A stretch of DNA of 64,000 bases, taken from contig JAXMBS010000010.1 of NCBI GenBank assembly GCA_046349775.1, forward strand, positions 1 through 64,000. Reading direction: 5' to 3'. A model generated the notes under the pieces. It saw nothing but the letters and a program-made list of their open reading frames with translations, made no database searches and was not told the origin of the DNA. This document shows, piece by piece, positions 53,008 through 61,506 of this stretch (its first letter is position 1; each line of letters opens with the position of its first letter). Both the position numbers and the translations under genes were made by a program. This DNA is from JAEUIG01 sp046349775 (GTDB lineage: Bacteria; Planctomycetota; Planctomycetia; Planctomycetales; Planctomycetaceae).

Positions 53008-56000
53008 TCAGGGCGCTGCGCCTGCCTTCTGGCGCGCGGATTCCGGTGGGGCCGACGGGCCGGTTCCCGCGTCAGCGCCGGGAGTCGGCGTCGCATTCGT
53101 TGCTGCGCCCGAGGGCTCTGTGGAATCGGCCGCCGGTGCATTGCCCGATGGGTTCGCGTCGGCGGGAGTGTCCGGCGCGAACATGTCGCCCCACACGGGA
53201 ATATCCTGCGACGGCGGCGAAAACGATTCCGGATTCCCCGTCAGACTCGACGCGTAAAACACTGCCAATGCGCGCAATTCGGACTCCGGATCGCGCTCCA
53301 CCAGAGTGGTCAGCCGCTGCGCAGCGGCGTGATTGCGACCATCCTCCATGTCGCAGGCGGCGATCAGGTATTGATCGCGATTCCATTGCTGCGGATACGC
53401 GTACAGGAGGTCGCCGGCAATCGACACGCGCGAAATCATGCGCGCGTCGAGGAGGTCCGGGAACGCGTGCGTCAACGGCACCGACGACAAACCGGGTTGC
53501 TCGCCGGGCTTGGGACTCATGCCGAGGGTTGACTGCATGCGCATTTCGGTGGCGGCGGCGGCGTCTTCTTCGAGTAACGTCCGGACGCGCTCGTAATTGC
53601 CGGCGGCAATGTTGGCGTAAGCCGTCGTATTGCGCCAGCGACTGACCTCAAATGGTCCCTGCTGGAGCATCACGGTGGACATCGACTCCAGCCGGTCCAC
53701 GGCTTCGCTGATCCGTCCAACGTCCAGCAGGAGGTCCGCCATCAGCAGTTGCAGGCTCGCGTTCTGGGCCACGATCGTCTGGTCCTCTTCCAGCAGCCGC
53801 AGCGCCTCGCCGGGCAGGTTGCGGTTGATCGCCGAAGAGACGACATCGATGCGGCCGGTCTGGGACTCCATCATCTTCTCGGACGCGAGCGACTCCTGCA
53901 GTTCCTTCCGCACGTCGACGATCTGTTTATCCAGTTGGGTCATGATCTCGCGGTTCTGTTCGATCTCGGCCCGGCCCTCCTCGCTCGTCGGTTCCGCCAA
54001 TGTCAGCGTGCCGGTGATGCGTTCCACCTCGTGCAGGTGCGCAATCGCCAGGTCGTACTTCCTGGCATTCATCATCATCTGGAACAGCGCCATTTGCGTG
54101 GTCGCGTCATCGGGATTGCACCGTGCCGCCTGCAGCAGGGCCGACAGCGCCTGCCGTGCACGAACAGTCCCCGTGGCGACGCCGCGCGTCGGATCGAGGT
54201 ATGTCTCCAGCTGATTCAATCCCACATAGCACGTCGACAACGCGCCGTAGGCGTCCGCCGAGTTCGGATCGCTCACCAGTCCGCGGCGGGCATGCCGGAT
54301 GGCCAGCATCGCGAGCGCAGCGGAATAGTCCTGTGTCACCCGGCCAGAGAGCGCCAACCGCAACTGTGCGTAGTGCCGCGACAGTTGCACGTCGTTGGAG
54401 GCGACGTGCTTCGGCAGCACCAGCATTTCTTCGTACCACGACGGCTCGCGCGGTGGCGCAATCCCCGGAAGCGGCGCGGGGTCTTCGGCCCCGTCGCGGG
54501 GAAACGCCAACTTCAGAAAGTCTGAGCCGGGATGGGCCGCGAGGTAGTCGGCCAGCGGCTGGTCGTCGGCGCGATACCAGTACATGGCGGCCGATGCGGC
54601 GCCCAGCTTGGCGAGCCGCCACTCCCGTTCCGGATCGCTCATCAGATCGAAAAACGTCTCGTAGTTGGGGCGCCGGCCCGACAGGCGGGGCAACGCGTGC
54701 GAAATCTGAAACTCCGTGAACGCCGCGTGCCACTCGTCACGCTGACCCATCCGACTGTCGTTGCTCGTGCGCTGGCGCAGCGCCAGACGCAGTTTCCGAT
54801 GTCGCTCGGCCAGATTCAGCTGCGCACTGGCGTACATTGCCAGACGCGAATCGACAAACGGCTTGTGCCCGATCCAAATCAGCAGATCTCCCTGCGCCGG
54901 ATTGAAATTGAACGACCGATCGTCATACGAATCCGTCAGCAGGTCCTGCAGGCTGGCGATCGTTGCCGACATTTCCGGGTCCAGGCCCATGCCGATCCGG
55001 CGGCCGTCGGCGCCCATCAATCGCCCGCTGACGGCGAAATACGCCAGCGCAAACATGCCGATCACCGTCACGGCCCGGCCACCCCGCGAAAACAGGAGTT
55101 CGGCCGCTTCCACGGAGTACGACTGACGGAAGTTCCTCCGGTACCACTCCTGGCCATTGACGGCCGCCAGCGCGGCGAAAACGGCGCCGGCTGCCAGCAG
55201 CGCGTGCACTGACACCAGTGCCAGACCGATCATTGCCAGCCACGTCAGCAGATGGCTCATTCGCAGATGCCGGCGATTCAAAGCCATCGACAGCAGCGCG
55301 GCGAACGCAGTCAGGAGACCGGCCATGGTAAAGACGTTGAACTCCCGCCAAAAGATACGATCGACCAGCCGTAACGACAGGAAGTTGAATTCGAACCCCT
55401 CGTTGATGTACTGCAGTCGCTCAATCGGATCGACCCAGTACAGCAACTGCGGCGCCCGGGCGACGTGCACATGAAACGGATGCACGAACATCGCCAGAAT
55501 TCCGCCGATCGCAAACACCCAGACCGCGCCGCGCGAGCCAATCGTTGTTCGGCGGGCATCAATCAGGTCTCCCAGGGCATAGGCCAGCACCACCGCCGCA
55601 CCAAGAAATGCGTGTCCGTCGAGGTTGCTCCACAGCCACAGGAGCGGCAGGAGCAGGATGTAACGGGCGCCGTCCGGTCGCTCTTCGGCCTTCAGCAAGA
55701 GCAGCATCGTCAGCGACAGCCCGAGGATCGCGATGCTGTCGGGCCCCGGTCGCAGCAGCGGGAAAGCCGCCAGCGCCGCCAGCGTGACGCAGATCGATCC
55801 CCACCAGTTGGACACACCCTTGCGCGACACGGCAGTCACGCACCAGAAACTGATCCCTGCCAATACGGCGGCGAGGACCGTCAGCGCAATGTCGCCCCCT
55901 ATGCCGTAGACGGACGACAACAACAGGTCTCCCAGCCAGGAAAAATTCAGCCAGGGCTGCTCAGTAGCCGACACCGAAAACACGTCCGTTCGCGGCGGGA

Positions 56001-56313
56001 GCCAACCGTGTGCCGCCAGGTACTGCCCGGTCTTGATCCGCACCAGAGTCAGCGATTCCGAGACCTCCGTCCAGCCGAGGAGCACGGCCAGCAGGACTGC
56101 CGACCACCGCAGCATGAAGTCGCCGCGGACAGCTTCGTCCTCCACGAGCTCCGGAGTGAGTGGTTCAATTTCTGGAAGCCCCTCGTCGACGTCCAGCGGA
56201 GCATCGCCGGTCATCGCAGTCGTCGTCACGGGCTGCGACGACTTGGGGGCGGACGGTTCCTGTTCGCCCGGTTTTGCTGGGGTGCTGTCCACGGGATTAA
56301 CCAGTTCTGACAA
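53008..56313 (-). CDS. Large membrane protein with C-terminal TPR domain
   Basis: 1101 residues. The N-terminal 65 residues are acidic and cytoplasmic. About eleven membrane segments follow to residue 450 (WSAVLLAVLLGWTEVSESL, IALTVLAAVLAGISFWCV, YILLLPLLWLWSNLDGHAFL, MIGLALVSVHALLAAGAVFA). The periplasmic-loop pattern (GQYLAAHGWLPPRTDVFSVS, QPWLNFSWLGDLLLSSVYGI) recalls GT-C-like membrane proteins of planctomycetes with a NLDGHAF-type loop. Residues 470-1010 are soluble and hold TPR-like helices (LSTCYVGLNQLETYLDPTRG, LLEEDQTIVAQNASLQLLMA), and the tail is Pro/Ala-rich. Function unknown. The start codon is TTG 56313; GTG 56292 is an alternative. Confidence 0.75.
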   Translation of the reverse strand: MSELVNPVDSTPAKPGEQEPSAPKSSQPVTTTAMTGDAPLDVDEGLPEIEPLTPELVEDEAVRGDFMLRWSAVLLAVLLGWTEVSESLTLVRIKTGQYLAAHGWLPPRTDVFSVSATEQPWLNFSWLGDLLLSSVYGIGGDIALTVLAAVLAGISFWCVTAVSRKGVSNWWGSICVTLAALAAFPLLRPGPDSIAILGLSLTMLLLLKAEERPDGARYILLLPLLWLWSNLDGHAFLGAAVVLAYALGDLIDARRTTIGSRGAVWVFAIGGILAMFVHPFHVHVARAPQLLYWVDPIERLQYINEGFEFNFLSLRLVDRIFWREFNVFTMAGLLTAFAALLSMALNRRHLRMSHLLTWLAMIGLALVSVHALLAAGAVFAALAAVNGQEWYRRNFRQSYSVEAAELLFSRGGRAVTVIGMFALAYFAVSGRLMGADGRRIGMGLDPEMSATIASLQDLLTDSYDDRSFNFNPAQGDLLIWIGHKPFVDSRLAMYASAQLNLAERHRKLRLALRQRTSNDSRMGQRDEWHAAFTEFQISHALPRLSGRRPNYETFFDLMSDPEREWRLAKLGAASAAMYWYRADDQPLADYLAAHPGSDFLKLAFPRDGAEDPAPLPGIAPPREPSWYEEMLVLPKHVASNDVQLSRHYAQLRLALSGRVTQDYSAALAMLAIRHARRGLVSDPNSADAYGALSTCYVGLNQLETYLDPTRGVATGTVRARQALSALLQAARCNPDDATTQMALFQMMMNARKYDLAIAHLHEVERITGTLTLAEPTSEEGRAEIEQNREIMTQLDKQIVDVRKELQESLASEKMMESQTGRIDVVSSAINRNLPGEALRLLEEDQTIVAQNASLQLLMADLLLDVGRISEAVDRLESMSTVMLQQGPFEVSRWRNTTAYANIAAGNYERVRTLLEEDAAAATEMRMQSTLGMSPKPGEQPGLSSVPLTHAFPDLLDARMISRVSIAGDLLYAYPQQWNRDQYLIAACDMEDGRNHAAAQRLTTLVERDPESELRALAVFYASSLTGNPESFSPPSQDIPVWGDMFAPDTPADANPSGNAPAADSTEPSGAATNATPTPGADAGTGPSAPPESARQKAGAAP

Positions 56314-56587
56314 AAGGAATTACGCAGAATCAATGCGGAATGAGGGCGCAGCCGCGGCGGGATGAGATCGACGCAGCCAAATCCGACCCGCATGCTACGG
56401 GTCGGCCGGAGCACAGGTCAACCATCTTCTGGTTGTTTCAGCACTTGCGCTGCCGAGTGACCTCACGCTTCTCGGACAATTGCGACAAGTCGGTCAGACG
56501 CCCCGTTAAACACTTGCACACTAAGCCGCGAATCACGACGATCAGTCGGTCCTGTCTCCCGGACTTCACGGAACGAAGGAGTCGCGA

Positions 56588-58192
56588 GTGAGCCTGCAAT
56601 CTCTGATGGAAGATGCGGTCGACGGCGACGCGCTCAAGCGGCCGTTCAGCCTCCCCCTGGAACTGACCGTCACCGACGACGACGTCGTCGCCGCACTCTG
56701 GGCGCACCCGGAAGGGCCGCCGCGCGATGAATTCGCCCTCCGCGCTCTGCGCATCGGCGTCCTGGCCTTGAAACAGGCCCAGGGGCAGATCGACGCAACC
56801 GCCGTCCGCCAGGAAGGGGAACGGCTGCTGCAGAACGTCGAACGCGCGCTGCAGCAGCACCAGCAACTGCTCAATGAGCGGCTGACGACGCAGCTCAAGA
56901 CGTATTTCGATCCCAACGACGGACGGTTTCACGAACGCATCGAGCGGTTGATCCGGCAGGACGGCGAGCTGGAGCAGCTCCTGCGACGCAACGTCGGCGA
57001 TGAGGACAGTCGGCTGTGTCAGACGCTGGCCCTGCACGTCGGTGACGACAGTCCGCTGATGCGCGTGATTGACCCGGAAGCCGGCGACGGGCTGACGGCG
57101 GCCTTGCGGCAGTGCCTCGAAGAGAAACTGCACGATCAGCGACAACGCGTCCTTGAGCAATTCTCGCTCGACAACAAGGAGGGCGCCCTGTGCCGGTTCC
57201 TGAAAGAGGTGCAGCAGCACTACGACGGGATCAGCGGCGATCTGACCGGCAAAATCGACAAGGCGGTCGGCGAGTTTTCGCTCGACGACGAGAACTCGGC
57301 GCTGAGCCGGCTCGTCGGCCGTGTGACCGACGCCCAGCAGACGATCACGCGCGAGTTTTCGCTCGACGCGAAGGAATCGGCGCTGTCTCGCCTGCGCGGC
57401 GAAATCGTGGACCTGTTGAAGGGCCAGTCGGAGAGTAACAGCAAGTTCCAGGAGGAGGTGAAGGTCGCGATCGGAGAACTGCAGGCGCGCAAGGCGGAAG
57501 CCGCGCGATCGACGCGGCACGGAATCGAGTTCGAGGAATGCCTGTTCTCTGTTGTACAGGCCGAGGCGCAGCGCTGTGGCGACGTGGCGGAGTTCACCAA
57601 GGAGAAGGCCGGACACATTTCTCGCTGCAAGATTGGCGACATCGTCGTGTCGCTGGGACCGGACTGCGCCGCACCCGACGCGAGGATTGTCTTTGAGGCG
57701 AAGGAGGACCAAAGTTATCACGACCGCCACGCGCTCGATGAATTGGACACGGGACGAAAGAATCGTGATGCGCAAATCGGCGTGTTTGTGTATTCCTCCA
57801 AGACGGCTCCCGCCGGAATCGAACCGTTTCGGCGGCTGGGCAACAGCATCCTGATCGTCTGGAATAACGAGGACGCCGCGTCGGACCTGTACGTCAAAGT
57901 CGCATTCACTCTGGCAAAGGCGCTGTGTGTCGGCGAACAGCGCAAGCACGCCGAGGAAGCGGCTGACCTGGCCGAGATGGAACGCGGCGTCCAGGCGATC
58001 GAGAATCGGGTCAAGGACCTGGACCAGATTCAGAAGTCGGCCACGACGATCAGAAATAGCGCCGACACGATCCTTGAGAACGAGCGGCGGTTCCGCAAGA
58101 CGATTGATGAACAACTTGAGAATCTTCAAGAGCGGATCGGTGCCCTCAAGTCCCTCGTCGGCACTGCGTCAACCGGTTCCGAGTCCCTCTGA
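56588..58192 (+). CDS. Coiled-coil protein with PD-(D/E)XK nuclease-like core and EFSLD repeats
   Basis: 534 residues from GTG 56588 (AAGGAG upstream). Residues 50-135 and 170-305 are long coiled coils. A 15-residue motif recurs three times: EQFSLDNKEGALCRF (190), GEFSLDDENSALSRL (228), and REFSLDAKESALSRL (255). Residues 308-405 look like a PD-(D/E)XK endonuclease core: HGIEFEECLFSVVQ, then CKIGDIVVSLG (D351), then RIVFEAKEDQ (E370, K372), and a strand AQIGVFVYSS. A last coiled coil covers 455-525. The overall plan resembles RmuC/DUF2130 proteins, which may act on DNA, but the sequence is not one I can name. The DUF1653 gene starts 56 bp downstream. Confidence 0.75.
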   Translation: MSLQSLMEDAVDGDALKRPFSLPLELTVTDDDVVAALWAHPEGPPRDEFALRALRIGVLALKQAQGQIDATAVRQEGERLLQNVERALQQHQQLLNERLTTQLKTYFDPNDGRFHERIERLIRQDGELEQLLRRNVGDEDSRLCQTLALHVGDDSPLMRVIDPEAGDGLTAALRQCLEEKLHDQRQRVLEQFSLDNKEGALCRFLKEVQQHYDGISGDLTGKIDKAVGEFSLDDENSALSRLVGRVTDAQQTITREFSLDAKESALSRLRGEIVDLLKGQSESNSKFQEEVKVAIGELQARKAEAARSTRHGIEFEECLFSVVQAEAQRCGDVAEFTKEKAGHISRCKIGDIVVSLGPDCAAPDARIVFEAKEDQSYHDRHALDELDTGRKNRDAQIGVFVYSSKTAPAGIEPFRRLGNSILIVWNNEDAASDLYVKVAFTLAKALCVGEQRKHAEEAADLAEMERGVQAIENRVKDLDQIQKSATTIRNSADTILENERRFRKTIDEQLENLQERIGALKSLVGTASTGSESL

Positions 58193-58248
58193 TCGGGACC
58201 GCAACCGCCAATTTGTGCGATGAAGTGCTTCGTTTCCGGGTTCTTGCG

Positions 58249-58473
58249 ATGACCGATTCGACACTGCCCCCCGGCCGGTATCGCCATTACAAGGGCAACG
58301 CGTACATCGTCCTTGGCGTCGCCCGGCACAGCGAAACACAGGAGGAACTGGTGGTCTACCGGCAGGACTACGGCGACCGCAGCCTGTGGGTCCGTCCGCG
58401 GTCGATGTTCGAGGAAACGGTCGTGGTCGACGGCCGGCGTCACCCAAGATTTGAATTCATCGGCAGCGACTGA
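58249..58473 (+). CDS. DUF1653 small protein
   Basis: 74 residues from ATG 58249. The family signature is nearly complete: PPGRYRHYKGNAYIVLGVAR, HSETQEELVVYRQDYGDR, LWVRPRSMFEETVVVDG. Members are small beta-barrel proteins of unknown function. The open frame continues 36 bp upstream, but the conserved region and usual length favour ATG 58249. It may share a transcript with the coiled-coil nuclease-like gene. Confidence 0.85.
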   Translation: MTDSTLPPGRYRHYKGNAYIVLGVARHSETQEELVVYRQDYGDRSLWVRPRSMFEETVVVDGRRHPRFEFIGSD

Positions 58474-58486
58474 GGCGGTCCAGCCC

Positions 58487-58927
58487 TCACACGCCGTCGA
58501 CCATCTGACTGCGGCCGGCAACGATGGCCTGGACGTCGGCCCACAACCCGGCCGCCAGATCGCGCGGGCCAGTGCCGACCACGTCCGCCAGCGCCTGCTG
58601 CAAATCAATTCCTGCGGCTCGTGACAACGCGGCAGTGGCGATCGCCGGCGCGCGGCTCATTCCGCCGCCGCATACAATGAGGGTCGGCGTGCCGGCTTCG
58701 ATCAGGTGGCTGGCCGTCCCAATCGCCAGTTCGAGCCGCGCCGCGGGATTCCCCGGTCCGTCGAGCAGCGGTATCCGGCAGTAGCTGATATCGCGCGGAT
58801 AGACGACGGGCGATTCTTCAATCGCCAGATCGATGATCGCCGTCACGCCGGCCGACAGCACGCGGGCAACGTTGCGCGCGTCGCCGGCGTTACCGATCCA
58901 GAGTTTTCCGGCGATGACTTCGCGCAT
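58487..58927 (-). CDS. Dual-specificity protein phosphatase
   Basis: 146 residues. The active-site loop LIVCGGGMSRAPAIATAAL gives the CX5R signature (C86, R92), with the His that usually precedes the Cys replaced by Val. D56 in RIPLLDGPGN is a possible general acid. N-terminal strands (MREVIAGKLWIGNAGDARNV, VTAIIDLAIEESP) match DSP and planctomycete phosphatase proteins. It is convergent with the DUF1653 gene (13 bp gap). The substrate may be a phosphoprotein; unknown. Confidence 0.85.
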   Translation of the reverse strand: MREVIAGKLWIGNAGDARNVARVLSAGVTAIIDLAIEESPVVYPRDISYCRIPLLDGPGNPAARLELAIGTASHLIEAGTPTLIVCGGGMSRAPAIATAALSRAAGIDLQQALADVVGTGPRDLAAGLWADVQAIVAGRSQMVDGV

Positions 58928-58939
58928 GTCGGTCTGGTT

Positions 58940-59071
58940 TTACACCCGGAAGTCGATGTCAGCTGTCGCCCGCGGGTGCCCGTGGGCCGCCATCGCATAT
59001 GCCCCCATTAGCAGGTACTCCGCGCCGGCGGCGTTCAATGCGGACAACATGTCGAGGAAGTCGGGATTCAC
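58940..59071 (-). pseudogene. Truncated nucleotidyltransferase remnant
   Basis: 43 codons from GTG 59071 to TAA 58942-58940 encode NPDFLDMLSALNAAGAEYLL, MGAYAMAAHGHPRATADID and FRV. This matches the first 40 residues of DUF6036/MNT-like nucleotidyltransferases (GxxAMxxHGxPRxTxDxD) that usually run on for 130 residues or more. The rest is missing and the phosphatase gene follows, so this is a stub. Confidence 0.75.
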
Positions 59072-59219
59072 CCACCGGTTCTCCCATCAACGCCCAGGCT
59101 TCGACGGCCCGTTGCCACATCATATTGATGCACGCCTCCGACCCGAGATAGCTCAGGTCGTACTCTCCGTGCTCTTCGTGCAGCGGCAGTTTTCGCACCG
59201 GCCAGTGCTCGCCTGACAT
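58959..59219 (-). CDS. Small hypothetical protein overlapping the nucleotidyltransferase stub
   Basis: 86 residues. The first 60 (HEEHGEYDLSYLGSEACINM, MWQRAVEAWALMGEPVGESR) resemble small proteins encoded just before nucleotidyltransferases in planctomycete and cyanobacterial genomes, possibly antitoxin-like partners. The last 26 residues (RRRRGVPANGG and on) are read from the same DNA as the stub in another frame and are probably not meaningful. An active role is doubtful because its partner is broken. Confidence 0.5.
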   Translation of the reverse strand: MSGEHWPVRKLPLHEEHGEYDLSYLGSEACINMMWQRAVEAWALMGEPVGESRLPRHVVRIERRRRGVPANGGICDGGPRAPAGDS

Positions 59220-59574
59220 GCGGCTATTTTAGCAGAGAGTGTCGCCATCCGTCAGGCGGGTTCGGAATCCCGAAATCTGAATGTCGAAATCCGAAAGTCG
59301 TTGATGGTTGATCGATCACCACTCACTAGACCACCAGACGACCAGTCCACCAGGCACCCGCCCCGAACCTCAGCGGCCGTTTCTGCGTCCTCCCGCTGGT
59401 CGCGTAATGATTCATCGATTCTTCTCGTGGTCCGCGTCTGCTTCCATGCTAGAATGAATGCCCGTGCGGTCCCCCGCCGGCGCGCCGCTCGACGCCCAGT
59501 CGAATCGCCCGCCCTCCAAGTTTCGCACCGGTCTGCACCCGCCTGACCCGCGGCCGCAGCCGGTCGCCTGCCCC
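59220..59574. other. Gene-free stretch upstream of the MFS gene
   Basis: No coding region is supported. It contains short degenerate repeats (CGAAATCTGAATGTCGAAAT at 59271 on; GACCACCAGACGACCAGTCC at 59330 on) of the low-complexity kind seen between planctomycete genes. The MFS reading frame is open from 59458, but that part is Pro-rich and lacks membrane character. Confidence 0.45.
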
Positions 59575-60915
59575 ATGACGACCGACCTGACCGCATCCGA
59601 ACCGACGGAGCGGACCATTTATGACCGCGCCTTCTGGCTCGCCTATGCGGCGAATCTGATGCTGGTCACTGCGAATTCGCTGACGTTTCGGTTCGCGGAG
59701 TTCATTCACTTTCTCGGCGGATCGGAAACGGTCACCGGCCAGATTGTCCGCGCTGGTCTCCTGGGTTCGCTGGCGGTCCGGCTGGTGCTCGGACAGGCGA
59801 TCGACGGCGCCGGGGTCCGGCGGATCTGGACGGCCAGCACCGTCTGCTTCGTCGCCGGCGGTCTGATGTTCGTGTTCAGCGACCGGATCGGCCCGCAGCT
59901 ATACGTGGCACGGGTCTTGTTCACCGCCGGCATGGCGAGCATGTTCGCCTGCTCGATCTACCACGTGCAGTCGCAAGTGCCGCCGTATCGCCGCACCGAA
60001 GTCATTGGCAGTCTCGGCACCAGCGGATTCATCGGGATGATCGCCGGCACGCAATTCGGCGATCTGCTGTTCCACACGATCCCCAATCACGGCCGGCTGT
60101 TTGCGATCCTGTTCGGCATCACCGTCGGACTGGGAATCGGCTACTTCGTGCTGATCGCGCGGGTCACGCGCGGTGAAGCGCAGTCTCCTGTCAGCAGCCC
60201 GCCGATTCACCGGCTGGCGTTCCGATACTGGCCAGGGGCGGTCGTCCTGGTGGCGCTCGTCATGGGGGCCGGCTTCACCGTGACGACAGTGTTCCTCACG
60301 CGATATGCGACCGAGCACGGCCTGCATGGCATCGGCATGTTTTTTGTCGGCTACGCGGCGTGCGCATTCGTCTTCCGCTGGGTGAGCCGGTCGTGGAGCG
60401 CGGCGATTGGCCGGCACCGCGTGATCCTGATCGGACTGGCGGGGCACGTGATCGGCTACCTGTTGCTGATCCCGGTGCGCTCCGACCTCGGTTTCCTCCT
60501 GCCGGCGGTGCTGCATGGCTTCGGCCACGCACTCCTGTTCCCGTGCGTTGTGTCGCTCGGCGCCGGCGCGTTCCCGCCCGAATATCGCGGCACCGGGACG
60601 ACGATCATCCTGGCTTTCGTCGACCTCGGGACGATGCTCTCCGCGCCGTTGCTTGGCAGGTTGATCGAGGCGGATGGCTTCACGTACACCTATCTTGCGA
60701 TGGCGGCATTAACGTTCGCCGTCGCCGCGGTCTATGCAGCGCTCAAGTTCCGCGTGGCGGACTTTGACGGCCTGCCAGCGATCGCCCACGACGAGACGCT
60801 GGTCGACGACCTGCCCGAAGAGCTGGCAACTGTCCCCGCACCGTCGGTCACTCCGTCGCTGGACATCGATTCGCACGCTGCGGAATCGACGCCCGTCACT
60901 TGCCGCCGGGCTTGA
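59575..60915 (+). CDS. MFS transporter
   Basis: 446 residues from ATG 59575 (MTTDLTASEPTERTIYDRAF, then TM1 WLAYAANLMLVTANSLTF). Twelve membrane segments are visible. The loop 2-3 region reads VRLVLGQAIDGAGVRRIW, a diverged form of the MFS GxxxDRxGRR motif. The C-half shows SAAIGRHRVILIGLAGHVIG and LSAPLLGRLIEADGFTYTYL. The C-terminal tail is soluble and Asp/Pro-rich. The substrate is unknown. It overlaps the convergent small gene by 20 bp. The start has no obvious ribosome-binding site; a start at 59458 is less likely. Confidence 0.88.
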   Translation: MTTDLTASEPTERTIYDRAFWLAYAANLMLVTANSLTFRFAEFIHFLGGSETVTGQIVRAGLLGSLAVRLVLGQAIDGAGVRRIWTASTVCFVAGGLMFVFSDRIGPQLYVARVLFTAGMASMFACSIYHVQSQVPPYRRTEVIGSLGTSGFIGMIAGTQFGDLLFHTIPNHGRLFAILFGITVGLGIGYFVLIARVTRGEAQSPVSSPPIHRLAFRYWPGAVVLVALVMGAGFTVTTVFLTRYATEHGLHGIGMFFVGYAACAFVFRWVSRSWSAAIGRHRVILIGLAGHVIGYLLLIPVRSDLGFLLPAVLHGFGHALLFPCVVSLGAGAFPPEYRGTGTTIILAFVDLGTMLSAPLLGRLIEADGFTYTYLAMAALTFAVAAVYAALKFRVADFDGLPAIAHDETLVDDLPEELATVPAPSVTPSLDIDSHAAESTPVTCRRA

Positions 60916-61183
60916 TCTTGCCCGACTGCAGGTCTTTGACGACCTCCGCCAGCAGCGCGGGATCCTGCTTCTCCAGAATGTGCGCGACGCGCGTCGTCGG
61001 CAGTTTCATGCGGGTCATTGTCTCTTCAACCGACTTCCACAGCTTCTGTTTCTGCTTGTCGCCGGTCGCCAGGTACAGGCTGGTGACCAGCTCGCTCAGG
61101 CGCTGTTCGTCGATCTGGTCCCGGTTCTCGTAGTACCGGGAGATGACTTTCTGCTGATACTTCGTATATTCGCGTTCGGCCAT
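60896..61183 (-). CDS. Small conserved-type hypothetical protein
   Basis: 95 residues: EYTKYQQKVISRYYENRDQI, DEQRLSELVTSLYLATGDKQ, LWKSVEETMTRMKLP, RVAHILEKQDPALLAEVV. It is all-helical and highly charged, with no signal or membrane segment, and ends in basic residues (KIKPGGK). It resembles hypothetical proteins common in planctomycetes; function unknown. Convergent with the MFS gene, the stops overlapping by 20 bp. Confidence 0.75.
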   Translation of the reverse strand: MAEREYTKYQQKVISRYYENRDQIDEQRLSELVTSLYLATGDKQKQKLWKSVEETMTRMKLPTTRVAHILEKQDPALLAEVVKDLQSGKIKPGGK

Positions 61184-61284
61184 CGACTCGTTCGCCCGCT
61201 GGGTGTGACACGATCTCCGTGGCGAAGTTTAATGAACTTCCGGACGTGTCAAGAACGCCGCTTGGCTGGAAGAGGTCGTAAAAC

Positions 61285-61375
61285 CGGGAGGGCGAGGCTC
61301 CTGCCGAGCCGGACCGATCGGAATGCCCTGCGTTCATGGTCGCTTTCCCGACTGGTCGGGATGGCCCTCCCTTAA
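61285..61375. repeat. REP pair (degenerate REPIN)
   Basis: A full REP (CGGGAGGGCGAGGCTCCTGC and CGAGCCGG, 61285-61312) is followed by an eroded inverted partner (GGTCGGGATGGCCCTCCCTT, ending near 61375). It belongs to the same family as those at 22 kb and 38.8 kb. Confidence 0.65.
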
Positions 61376-61506
61376 CGCCGACATCGAAGTTTTGAGACCG
61401 GCGCAAACTCAGCGACATGGCCCCGATTCGCAGCGATTCGCGATTCTTCCTATTTGCTGGTGATTAGAGAACAGCGCGCAGACTGTATTATCTGAGGATG
61501 CAAACG

